Of a stretch of 45,037 bases of DNA, positions 1-6,678 are shown piece after piece. The translations under genes were made by a program, and so were the position numbers. How positions within the stretch are numbered: the first letter of the stretch is position 1; each line of letters starts with the position of its first letter. This stretch comes from Jiangella ureilytica (GTDB taxonomy: Bacteria; Actinomycetota; Actinomycetes; Jiangellales; Jiangellaceae): positions 1-45,037 of the forward strand of contig NZ_SMKL01000049.1 of assembly GCF_004348545.1 (NCBI RefSeq). The letters are read 5' to 3'. The notes below the pieces were generated by a model, which did no database searches, was not told where the DNA came from, and was given only the letters and a program-made list of their open reading frames with translations.

Positions 1-175
1 GCCCCCGCCCCCGCTGCCCCCGCCTCGGCGGGAGCGGGGCGATGGGTCGCGGCCGGCGCGACTGCGGCCGCGGGCCGCGTTCCCCACCTGGGCGGTGCGT
101 ATCGGTGCTCATCGCCACGTGCCCAGTACCACCGCCTCCGCAGCGCGTTCGTGCCTCACCCACGAGGGGCCGCCG

Positions 176-445
176 ATGAGTGAGTTCGAGTTCGACGGCC
201 GGACCGTCCCGTTCACCGACGGGCAGAGCGTCGGCGCGGCCTTGGTCGCGGCCGGCGTGCGCTCGTGGCGGACCACGCGCCGCGAGGGCCGCCCGCGCGG
301 CGTCTTCTGCGGCATCGGCATCTGTTTCGACTGCCTGCTGGTGGTCGACGACGTGCCCAACCAGCGCGCCTGCCTGGTCCCGGCGACGCCGGCCATGGTC
401 GTGCGCACGCAGGAGGGAGACGGCCGTGGCCACCTCGCCGTATGA
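176..445 (+). CDS. (2Fe-2S)-binding small subunit of a hydroxyproline/amino-acid dehydrogenase complex
   Basis: An 89-residue plant-ferredoxin-type protein with Cys45, Cys50, Cys53 and Cys66 in the CxxxxCxxC...C pattern. Proteins of this size form the small iron-sulfur subunit of the heteromeric D-hydroxyproline, octopine and nopaline dehydrogenases, passing electrons between flavin subunits at the membrane. The ATG at 176 is chosen because GAGGGG lies just upstream and the preceding in-frame residues look nothing like the family; a longer reading from 95 is open but implausible. It overlaps the next gene by 20 bases, so the two are translationally coupled. The catalytic FAD oxidase subunit would lie to the left, outside the window. 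The iron-sulfur assignment is firm; the substrate is inferred from neighbours. Confidence 0.88.
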   Translation: MSEFEFDGRTVPFTDGQSVGAALVAAGVRSWRTTRREGRPRGVFCGIGICFDCLLVVDDVPNQRACLVPATPAMVVRTQEGDGRGHLAV

Positions 446-1853
446 CGTCGCCGTCGTCGGGGCCGGGCCCGCCGGGCTGGCCGCGGCGGGAGCCGCCCTC
501 GCCCACGGGGGGCGGGTCGCGTTGATCGACGCCGGGCGGCAGCCCGGCGGCCAGTACTGGCGGCACCGGCCCGGCGATCTGGGAGCGGTCGCCGACCTCC
601 ACCACGACCTGGGCGCCTTCCGTGCGCTGGTCGCCGGTGTGGCCGGTGCCGTCAGGTACTTCGGCCATCACGTGTGGAACGTCTCCGGCTCGGTGGCCGA
701 CGGCTTCACCGTCCGGTCCGTGGCCGGTGACTCCGAGCAGTCCGAGCAGGAGATCGCCGCCACCAGCCTGGTGCTCGCCCCCGGCGCGTACGACCGGCAG
801 GTCCCGTTCCGCAGCTGGGACCTGCCGGGCGTGTACACCGCCGGGGGCGCTCAGGCCCTGCTCAAGGGGAACGAGGTCGTCGTGGGCCGGCGCGTCGTGG
901 TCGGCGGCACCGGGCCGTTCCTGCTGCCGGTCGCGGCCGGCCTGGCCGCACGCGGCGCCCGGGTCGTGGGCGTGTACGAGGCCAACGGGCCCCTGGGCTG
1001 GGTCCGGCACACCGGCGCGGTCCTGCCCGTCGCGGCCAAGCTGACCGAGGGCGCCGGGTACGCCGCCGCGCTGGTCCGCCACCGGGTGCCGTTCCGGTCG
1101 CGCCGAGCGATCGTCGCCGCGCACGGCGACGGCGCGCTCGAGGCGGTCACCGTCGCCCGGCTCGACGCCGAGTGGCGCATCGTCGCAGGAACGGAGCGCG
1201 TCGTCGAGTGCGACGCCGCCGCCGTCGGCTGGGGGTTCACGCCGCAGCTCGAGCTGCCGCTGGCACTCGGCGTCGCCACCCGGGTCGACGCCGACGGCTC
1301 GCTCGTCGTCGCCGTCGACGAGCACCAGCTCACGTCCGTGCCGGGCGTGTTCGTGGCCGGCGAGGCCTGCGGCGTGGGCGGCGCGGCGCTCGCCGTCGCC
1401 GAGGGCGAGATCGCCGGAGCGGCCGCGGCGGTCACCGCGACCGGGGGCACGCCCGCCCCGGCACCACCGCGCCTGCACCGCCGGCGCCGGGCGTTGCGCC
1501 GGTTCGCGACCGCCATGCACACGGTGCACCCGGTGCGCGACGGCTGGCAGACGTGGCTGCGCGACGACACGCTCGTGTGCCGCTGCGAGGAGGTGACGGC
1601 CGGCGAGGTGAAGGCGGCCGTCGACGACCTCGGCGCCACCGACGCGCGCACGGCCAAGCTGTTGAGTCGGGCCGGCATGGGATGGTGTCAAGGACGGGTG
1701 TGCGGGTACGCCACCGCATGCCTCACCGCGTCGGCCCGTGAGTCAGCCTCTGCGTCGGCGCCCGATTTACAGGGGGTGAGCGAACGGCCGATCGCCGCAC
1801 CGATCTCGCTCGGCCGGCTGGCTGGCGACGCCGGTCACATCGGACAACAGTGA
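426..1853 (+). CDS. FAD/NAD(P)-binding oxidoreductase with C-terminal BFD-like [2Fe-2S] domain (dehydrogenase alpha subunit)
   Basis: A 475-residue pyridine-nucleotide-disulfide-oxidoreductase-like flavoprotein. The N-terminal Rossmann motif GAGPAG is at residues 12-17, and a second nucleotide-binding stretch (VVVGGTGPFLLPVA) lies near residue 160. The C-terminal BFD-like cluster domain has Cys385, Cys387, Cys421 and Cys426 (CxC...CxxxxC). This is the architecture of the OoxA/NoxA/HcnB group and of the accessory subunit of D-hydroxyproline dehydrogenases. The start is GTG 426, with AGGAGGGAGA at 411-420 as ribosome-binding site, and the Rossmann strand begins six residues in. An upstream extension in this frame only overlaps the (2Fe-2S) gene in another frame. 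With its partners it should oxidise cis-4-hydroxy-D-proline to pyrroline-4-hydroxy-2-carboxylate (inferred). Confidence 0.87.
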   Translation: MATSPYDVAVVGAGPAGLAAAGAALAHGGRVALIDAGRQPGGQYWRHRPGDLGAVADLHHDLGAFRALVAGVAGAVRYFGHHVWNVSGSVADGFTVRSVAGDSEQSEQEIAATSLVLAPGAYDRQVPFRSWDLPGVYTAGGAQALLKGNEVVVGRRVVVGGTGPFLLPVAAGLAARGARVVGVYEANGPLGWVRHTGAVLPVAAKLTEGAGYAAALVRHRVPFRSRRAIVAAHGDGALEAVTVARLDAEWRIVAGTERVVECDAAAVGWGFTPQLELPLALGVATRVDADGSLVVAVDEHQLTSVPGVFVAGEACGVGGAALAVAEGEIAGAAAAVTATGGTPAPAPPRLHRRRRALRRFATAMHTVHPVRDGWQTWLRDDTLVCRCEEVTAGEVKAAVDDLGATDARTAKLLSRAGMGWCQGRVCGYATACLTASARESASASAPDLQGVSERPIAAPISLGRLAGDAGHIGQQ

Positions 1854-1868
1854 CATTTCACATGTCAC
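1850..1868. promoter_or_regulatory. Candidate operator (inverted repeat GTGACAT-N5-ATGTCAC)
   Basis: Seven-base perfect arms (1850-1856 and 1862-1868) overlap the stop codon of the flavoprotein gene and sit about 100 bases before the aldehyde dehydrogenase start. An A/T-rich TAAGATATTCT follows and could be a -10 region. The 9-mer ACATTTCAC (1853-1861) recurs inverted as GTGAAATGT at 3441-3449 before the deaminase gene. It may bind the GntR/FCD protein encoded at the end of the cluster. Confidence 0.5.
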
Positions 1869-1961
1869 TAAGATATTCTGCAGGAAGCACTCGACGACGG
1901 CGTCCGGCGCCCGGCGTCCGATCGTCCACGACTCACCCCGTCCCGGATGGAAGGCTCACGC

Positions 1962-3398
1962 ATGTCTGACGTCGATCACGCCGTCGGCGCGGCCGTCGAG
2001 GCGGCCGCGCCATTCGAGCAGGCCGGCCGCGACCGCCGGGCCGCGGGCCTCGACGCCGTCGCCGACGCGCTCGAGGACGACCGCGACGCCATCGTCTCCA
2101 CCGCCGACACCGAGACCGGCCTGGGTGCCACGCGCCTCAACGGCGAGCTCACCCGCACCACGTACCAGCTGCGGCTGTTCGGCGAGGTGCTGCGCGAGGG
2201 CTCGTACATCGAGGCCACCATCGACCACGCCGGCGACACCCCCATGGGCCCCAGGCCCGACCTGCGCCGCATGCTCGTGCCGATCGGCGTCGTGGGCGTC
2301 TTCGGCGCCAGCAACTTCCCGCTCGCGTTCAGTGTGCCCGGCGGCGACACCGCGTCGGCCCTCGCTGCCGGCTGCCCCACCGTCGTCAAGGCGCACCCGT
2401 CGCACCCCGAGACCAGCCGGCGCGCGTTCGCCGCCATGCGGGCCGGGCTGGCCGAGGCGAAGCTGCCCGAGGGCGCGCTCGGCCTCATCGAGGGCCTCGA
2501 GGCCGGCGCCGACCTGGTGCGCCACCCCGACGTGCGCGCGGTCGGCTTCACCGGCTCCACCCGGGGCGGCCGGGCACTGGCCGACATCGCCGCCGCGCGG
2601 CCGCAGCCCATCCCGTTCTACGGTGAGCTCGGCAGCCTGAACCCCCTGGTCGTGACGCCCCAGGTGGCCGCCGGCCGGGCCGACGAGTTCGCCGCCGGCT
2701 ACATCGGCTCCGTCACCATGGGCGTCGGCCAGTTCTGCACCAAGCCGGGCCTGCTGTTCGCCCCCGCCGGCGCCGACGGCGACGATCTGCGCGCCGCTCT
2801 GGGCAGCAAGGTCGCCGAGGTCCCGGCCGGGCGCATGCTCAACGACGGCATCCGCGACGCCTTCCAGAGCGAGATCGAGCGCCGACGGTCCGACTCCCGG
2901 CTGCGGCTCCTCGGCGACGGCCGGGGCGACGACCCCGCGCTCGGCCGCCCGGCGCTGTTCGCCGTCGACGCCGCCGACCTCGACGCCGAGCTGCTCGAAG
3001 AGACCTTCGGCCCCGCTGCCCTGGTCATCGAGTACCGCGACACCGACGAGCTGCTGAGCGCGCTCGACCGCCTCGACGGGCAGCTGACCGCCACCGTCCA
3101 CGCCGGCGACGGCGAGACCGAGCTGGTCGACCGGCTGCATGCGGTGCTGCGCCGGCGCGCCGGCCGGCTGCTGTTCGGCGGCTTTCCCACCGGCGTGGCC
3201 GTCACCTGGGCCATGCAGCACGGCGGGCCGTACCCGTCGGCCAGCCTCAGCGCACACACCTCCGTCGGGCCGACGTCGATCCGCCGGTGGCTGCGCCCCG
3301 TCTCGTACCAGAACGCACCAGAACACGTTCTCCCCGAGGAGCTTCGCGATGCCGATCCCGGTATTCCGCGGCGAGTGGACGGCATTCTGCAGACCTGA
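1962..3398 (+). CDS. NAD(P)-dependent alpha-ketoglutarate semialdehyde dehydrogenase
   Basis: A 478-residue aldehyde dehydrogenase of the branch that oxidises 2,5-dioxopentanoate to 2-oxoglutarate, the last step of hydroxyproline breakdown. Visible active-site features are Asn118 in GASNFPLAFS, Glu222 in FYGELGSLNP and the nucleophile Cys259 in GQFCTKPG. Full length for this group. The ATG at 1962 is preferred over the in-frame ATG at 1947 because GGAAGG (1949-1954) is spaced correctly for it. It follows the candidate operator at 1850-1868. The assignment rests on family motifs plus the adjacent deaminase that would make its substrate; activity on other sugar-acid semialdehydes is possible. 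Confidence 0.87.
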   Translation: MSDVDHAVGAAVEAAAPFEQAGRDRRAAGLDAVADALEDDRDAIVSTADTETGLGATRLNGELTRTTYQLRLFGEVLREGSYIEATIDHAGDTPMGPRPDLRRMLVPIGVVGVFGASNFPLAFSVPGGDTASALAAGCPTVVKAHPSHPETSRRAFAAMRAGLAEAKLPEGALGLIEGLEAGADLVRHPDVRAVGFTGSTRGGRALADIAAARPQPIPFYGELGSLNPLVVTPQVAAGRADEFAAGYIGSVTMGVGQFCTKPGLLFAPAGADGDDLRAALGSKVAEVPAGRMLNDGIRDAFQSEIERRRSDSRLRLLGDGRGDDPALGRPALFAVDAADLDAELLEETFGPAALVIEYRDTDELLSALDRLDGQLTATVHAGDGETELVDRLHAVLRRRAGRLLFGGFPTGVAVTWAMQHGGPYPSASLSAHTSVGPTSIRRWLRPVSYQNAPEHVLPEELRDADPGIPRRVDGILQT

Positions 3399-3429
3399 GA
3401 TTCGGCCATTCGCCCCAGTTGTCCAGTTC

Positions 3430-3449
3430 TTCACACATAAGTGAAATGT
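3430..3449. promoter_or_regulatory. Candidate operator/promoter (TTCAC-N6-GTGAA followed by A/T-rich -10)
   Basis: Inverted arms TTCAC (3430-3434) and GTGAA (3441-3445) are followed by GTTATATAGTATAG, the most A/T-rich stretch nearby and a plausible -10 region about 20 bases before the deaminase start. GTGAAATGT (3441-3449) is the inverse of ACATTTCAC at 1853-1861. TCACACATAAGTGAA (3431-3445) matches 14 of 15 bases of the site at 39654-39668 upstream of the purine operon. Confidence 0.55.
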
Positions 3450-3475
3450 TATATAGTATAGAAATGGAGCCCCGC

Positions 3476-4384
3476 ATGAACCGTCGTGAAAAGCCCTGGC
3501 ACGGCGTTCTGGTTGCTACTCCCACATTCTTCCGTGACGACCTGTCGGTCGACTTCGACCGGTACGCCGACCACGTGCGCTGGCTCGCCGACGGCGGCTG
3601 CCACGGCGTGTGCGTCAACGGGTCGCTCGGCGAGTACCAGGTCCTCACGGACGACGAGCGGGCCAAGATGGTCGAGGTCGCCGTCGAGGCGGCACCCGAG
3701 GGCTTCACCGTCATGGCCGGCGTCGGCGCGTACGGCGCCCGCGAGTCGCGCCAGTGGGCCGAGCAGGCCGGCGAGGCCGGCGCCGAGGTCGTCCTCGCGC
3801 TGCCGCCCAACTCCTACCGGGCCGACGATCGCTCGGTCGTCGACCACTACCGCGAGGTCGCCAAGGCCGGCCTGCCGGTGTCGGCCTACAACAACCCCAT
3901 CGACACCAAGGTCGACCTCACCCCCGCATTGCTGGCCGAGCTCTACCACGAGGGTCTCATCGTCGGTGTCAAGGAGTTCACGGGCGAGTCGCGGCGCTCG
4001 TACGAGATCGGCGAGCTCGCCCCCGGCCTCGACGTCCTCATCGGCACCGACGACTCCGTCGTCGAGGTCGGCCTGGCCGGCGCCAAGGGCTGGATCTCCG
4101 GCTTCACCAGCGTCTTCCCGCGCGAGAGCGTCCGGCTGTACGACGCCACGCTGGCACACGACCTCGACACCGCGCTGCCGCTGTACCGCACGCTGCACCC
4201 GCTGCTGCGCTGGGACTTCCACACCGAGTTCGTGCAGGCCATCAAGCTGTCCATGGACGTCCTCGACCTCGGCGGCGGCCCCGTCCGGCAGCCGCGGCAG
4301 CCTATGCTCCCCGAGAGCGCGGCCGTCGTGCGCGACCTCACGCGGCGCATCGCCGCGGAGTTCTCCACGGCGAACGTCGCCTGA
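3476..4384 (+). CDS. Dihydrodipicolinate synthase family protein, probable 1-pyrroline-4-hydroxy-2-carboxylate deaminase
   Basis: A 302-residue DHDPS/N-acetylneuraminate-lyase family TIM barrel. The Schiff-base lysine is Lys166 (GVKEFTG) and the conserved tyrosine is Tyr138 (SAYNNP). In hydroxyproline clusters this family deaminates and dehydrates pyrroline-4-hydroxy-2-carboxylate to alpha-ketoglutarate semialdehyde, which the upstream aldehyde dehydrogenase then oxidises. The start at 3476 has GGAG six bases upstream; an in-frame ATG at 3464 overlaps that ribosome-binding site and would add only four residues. The proline racemase gene follows after 27 bases. Function is inferred from family and context; dapA is unlikely given these neighbours. 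Confidence 0.87.
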   Translation: MNRREKPWHGVLVATPTFFRDDLSVDFDRYADHVRWLADGGCHGVCVNGSLGEYQVLTDDERAKMVEVAVEAAPEGFTVMAGVGAYGARESRQWAEQAGEAGAEVVLALPPNSYRADDRSVVDHYREVAKAGLPVSAYNNPIDTKVDLTPALLAELYHEGLIVGVKEFTGESRRSYEIGELAPGLDVLIGTDDSVVEVGLAGAKGWISGFTSVFPRESVRLYDATLAHDLDTALPLYRTLHPLLRWDFHTEFVQAIKLSMDVLDLGGGPVRQPRQPMLPESAAVVRDLTRRIAAEFSTANVA

Positions 4385-4411
4385 GAGCCGGACCACCGAG
4401 GAGCTCCGACG

Positions 4412-5413
4412 ATGCGGTCCAAGCGGATCTTCCACACCGTGGAATCGCACACCGAGGGCATGCCGACGCGCGTCGTCACGGGCGGCGTCGGCACCCTCCC
4501 AGGCGCCACCATGGAGGAGCGGCGCCAGTGGTTCATCGAGCACTCCGACCACCTGCGCCGGCTGCTGATGTTCGAGCCGCGCGGGCACTCCGCGATGAGC
4601 GGTGCGATCCTCCAGCCCCCCACCCGGCCCGACGCCGACTGGGGGGTCGTCTACATCGAGGTGTCCGGATGCCTGCCGATGTGCGGGCACGGCACCATCG
4701 GCGTGGCGACGGTGCTGGTCGAGACCGGCATGGTCGAGGTCACCGAGCCCGTCACCACCATCCGGCTGGACGCCCCGGCCGGGCTGGTGGTCTGCGACGT
4801 CGCCGTCCGCGACGGCGCCGCGGAGTCGGTGACCATCCGCAACGTCCCCTCCTACACCGACCGGCTCGACGCGAAGGTCGACGTCCCCGGCTGGGGCACC
4901 GTCACGTACGACCTCGCCTACGGCGGCAACTTCTACGCGATCCTCGACGCCGGCCAGCTCGACCTGCGGGTCGACGTCGCCCAGAAGGACCGGCTGCTCG
5001 AAGCCGGGCTGGCGATCATGGACGCCATCAACGAGCACGACGCGCCGGTGCATCCGGAGAACCCGGACATCAACGTCTGCCATCACGTCCAGCTGGTCGA
5101 CCCCGGCTCGGACGCTCGCAGGTCACGGCACGCCATGGCCATCCACCCCGGCTGGTTCGACCGGTCACCGTGCGGCACAGGGACCTCGGCCCGCATGGCC
5201 CAGCTCTTCGCCCGCGGCGAGCTCCCGCTCGACACCGATTTCGTCAACGAGTCGCTGATCGGCAGCCGATTCGTCGGACGGCTCGTCGGCGAGTCGAGCG
5301 TGGGGGATCATCCCGCGGTGATACCCACAGTCACCGGGCGCGCCTGGGTGACCGGAACGGCACAGTACTTCCTCGACCCCACGGATCCCTTTCCCGAGGG
5401 CTTTCTCCTTTAG
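4412..5413 (+). CDS. 4-hydroxyproline 2-epimerase (proline racemase family)
   Basis: A 333-residue proline racemase family enzyme with both catalytic cysteines: Cys91 in MCGHGTIG and Cys254 in DRSPCGTGTSA. Having both argues for racemase/epimerase activity and against trans-3-hydroxy-L-proline dehydratase, which has Thr at the first site. In this cluster it should convert trans-4-hydroxy-L-proline to the cis-D epimer, the substrate of the dehydrogenase encoded by the first two genes. GAGGAG lies just before the ATG. It is probably co-transcribed with the deaminase gene 27 bases upstream. Confidence 0.9.
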   Translation: MRSKRIFHTVESHTEGMPTRVVTGGVGTLPGATMEERRQWFIEHSDHLRRLLMFEPRGHSAMSGAILQPPTRPDADWGVVYIEVSGCLPMCGHGTIGVATVLVETGMVEVTEPVTTIRLDAPAGLVVCDVAVRDGAAESVTIRNVPSYTDRLDAKVDVPGWGTVTYDLAYGGNFYAILDAGQLDLRVDVAQKDRLLEAGLAIMDAINEHDAPVHPENPDINVCHHVQLVDPGSDARRSRHAMAIHPGWFDRSPCGTGTSARMAQLFARGELPLDTDFVNESLIGSRFVGRLVGESSVGDHPAVIPTVTGRAWVTGTAQYFLDPTDPFPEGFLL

Positions 5414-5493
5414 GGTTGAAGAGGTGGGATATCTCGCACGAACGCGACGTCGCAGTGGCGCTCGGCCGCCGTGCTGCACCGGAAGGACCACAG

Positions 5494-6168
5494 ATGGCTG
5501 AACTGCGGCAGTTGGCTCTGCCGTCATTCGCACGGCGGATGAGCGTCAGAGAAGAGGTCGCCGACGCATTGCGTGGCGCCATCGTGTCCGGCGAGATGAA
5601 GCCCGGGGAGCTCTATTCCGCCCCAGGGCTGGCCGAGCGCTTCGGCATCTCCGCCACCCCGGTGCGCGAGGCGATGCTCGACCTCGTCAAGCAGGGGCTG
5701 GTCGAGGTCGTCCGCAACAAGGGCTTCAAGGTCACCGACATGTCGGAGACCGACCTCGACCAGATCACCCAGATCCGCGAGCTGCTCGAGCCGCCCATCG
5801 CGGCCCAGGCGGTCGCGCTGATCTCCGAGCAGGAGCTCACGCACCTGCGCAACCTCGCCTCGGCCATCGTCGACGCCGCGGCCGACGGCGACCTCATCAG
5901 TTACATCGGCGCCGACCGCGAGTTCCACGTCCGGTTGTTGACGGCCAGCGGCAACCAGCGGCTGGTCCGCATCGTCGAGGAGCTGCGCGCGCAGACGCGC
6001 CTCTACGGTCTGTCGTCGCTCGCCACCTCGGGCCGGCTGGTGGCCAGCGCGCGCGAACACCTGCAGATGTGCGACCTCATCGAGGCCGGCGAGGCGCAGA
6101 AGCTGCAGGAGCTCATGCGCACCCACATCGGCCACATACGCCGCGAATGGGCCGGCCGCGAGGGCTGA
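5494..6168 (+). CDS. GntR family transcriptional regulator (FadR/FCD subfamily)
   Basis: A 224-residue regulator. The N-terminal winged helix spans about residues 15-80 (SVREEVADALRGAIVSGEM, then the recognition region FGISATPVREAMLDL). The C-terminal FCD ligand domain keeps Asp/His metal-ligand positions (DREFH, REHLQM, RTHIGHI). The start at 5494 has GGAAGGA six bases upstream; the frame is open far upstream but that reading is a shadow of the preceding genes. It closes the hydroxyproline cluster and is its obvious local regulator. The palindromes at 1850-1868 and 3430-3449 are candidate binding sites. The effector is unknown; a hydroxyproline intermediate is the simplest guess. Confidence 0.88.
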   Translation: MAELRQLALPSFARRMSVREEVADALRGAIVSGEMKPGELYSAPGLAERFGISATPVREAMLDLVKQGLVEVVRNKGFKVTDMSETDLDQITQIRELLEPPIAAQAVALISEQELTHLRNLASAIVDAAADGDLISYIGADREFHVRLLTASGNQRLVRIVEELRAQTRLYGLSSLATSGRLVASAREHLQMCDLIEAGEAQKLQELMRTHIGHIRREWAGREG

Positions 6169-6185
6169 CGTCCCGTGGCGGGTCC

Positions 6186-6201
6186 GTGAGAGCGCTCTCA
6201 C
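6186..6201. promoter_or_regulatory. Perfect 16-bp palindrome, LacI-type operator candidate
   Basis: GTGAGAGCGCTCTCAC is a perfect palindrome starting 18 bases after the gntR stop. Its AGCGCT core and symmetry resemble LacI-family boxes of actinobacteria such as the CebR box (TGGGAGCGCTCCCA). The next gene downstream, the arabinofuranosidase, starts almost 500 bases away, so the target is unclear. It differs from the GTTNCCGGTAAC operator nearby. Confidence 0.5.
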
Positions 6202-6373
6202 CGCACCCTTACCGAAGACTCAGACGCCGGCGCAATGCTGGTGTCAGCGCAGGGGGTGACACGACTCCCCCCAGCGTCGGGTGCCCCCCGGGCACGAGGC
6301 CCGACGCCGCCGGCCGAGCCCCCCTCCGCCGTGCGGCGCGGGCCTCGTGGCGTTCCGGCGACCTCGTAGCGCT
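6202..6373. other. Non-coding stretch between gntR and the arabinofuranosidase gene
   Basis: Part of a gene-free interval from 6169 to 6678. Open readings here show no recognisable protein and lack ribosome-binding sites. This piece holds GC-rich inverted segments (around CGTCGGGTGCCCCCCGGGCACGAGGCCCGACG) that could fold into a terminator for the hydroxyproline cluster, but nothing I can name firmly. Confidence 0.35.
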
Positions 6374-6466
6374 CCCCACCCAAGTCGATCTTGGAGTGAC
6401 TGCGGGTTCATCGGGCATTTCGGCCCCCGCTTCCGCGGTTACTCCAAGATCAACATCGGCGTGGGG
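6374..6466. repeat. 93-nt imperfect inverted repeat (GATCTTGGAGT...ACTCCAAGATC)
   Basis: The outer arms CCCCAC (6374-6379) and GTGGGG (6461-6466) enclose a near-perfect pair: GATCTTGGAGTGACTGCGG on the left and CCGCGGTTACTCCAAGATC on the right, matching at 17 of 19 positions. An inner GCGGG/CCCGC pair narrows the loop. The long hairpin and the non-coding location suit a terminator or a dispersed palindromic element; the sequence is unlike the flanking genes. Confidence 0.6.
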
Positions 6467-6529
6467 TGAGGGCCCCTGCCCTTGACGGCCCCTCGAACCG
6501 CTCAGTACCATGCCACATCACACACGGTT

Positions 6530-6541
6530 GTTACCGGTAAC
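6530..6541. promoter_or_regulatory. LacI-family operator upstream of the GH127 gene
   Basis: GTTACCGGTAAC is a perfect 12-base palindrome 137 bases upstream of the arabinofuranosidase start. It matches GTTCCCGGTAAC at 17624-17635 (before lacI) and 18785-18796 (before the sugar importer) at all but one base. A central CG step is typical of LacI-family sites. It probably places this gene under the regulator encoded at 17723-18745. Confidence 0.65.
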
Positions 6542-6678
6542 CGCATTCACGGCGCGCAGATCGCCGCCCGGACGGCGGCCGCGGCGTCCCGAACCAGCCG
6601 GGCGCGACACCGACCGCATGCACCGAACTCCGTCGCGCCTCGACGGAGAACCGCTCCTCCTCGGACAAGGAGAACCAC

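Noticed and set aside
95-175. N-terminal extension of the (2Fe-2S) protein or tail of an upstream gene
   Set aside because: No conserved residues and no clear ribosome-binding site at 95. All three frames are open from the left edge, so an upstream gene end is possible but not recognisable.
213-1691. Long minus-strand open frame opposite the flavoprotein gene
   Set aside because: Low-complexity Arg/Gly/Pro/Ala text with no family resemblance; it is the usual GC-rich antisense shadow.
4412-5413. trans-3-hydroxy-L-proline dehydratase
   Set aside because: That enzyme has Thr in place of the first cysteine; here both Cys91 and Cys254 are present.
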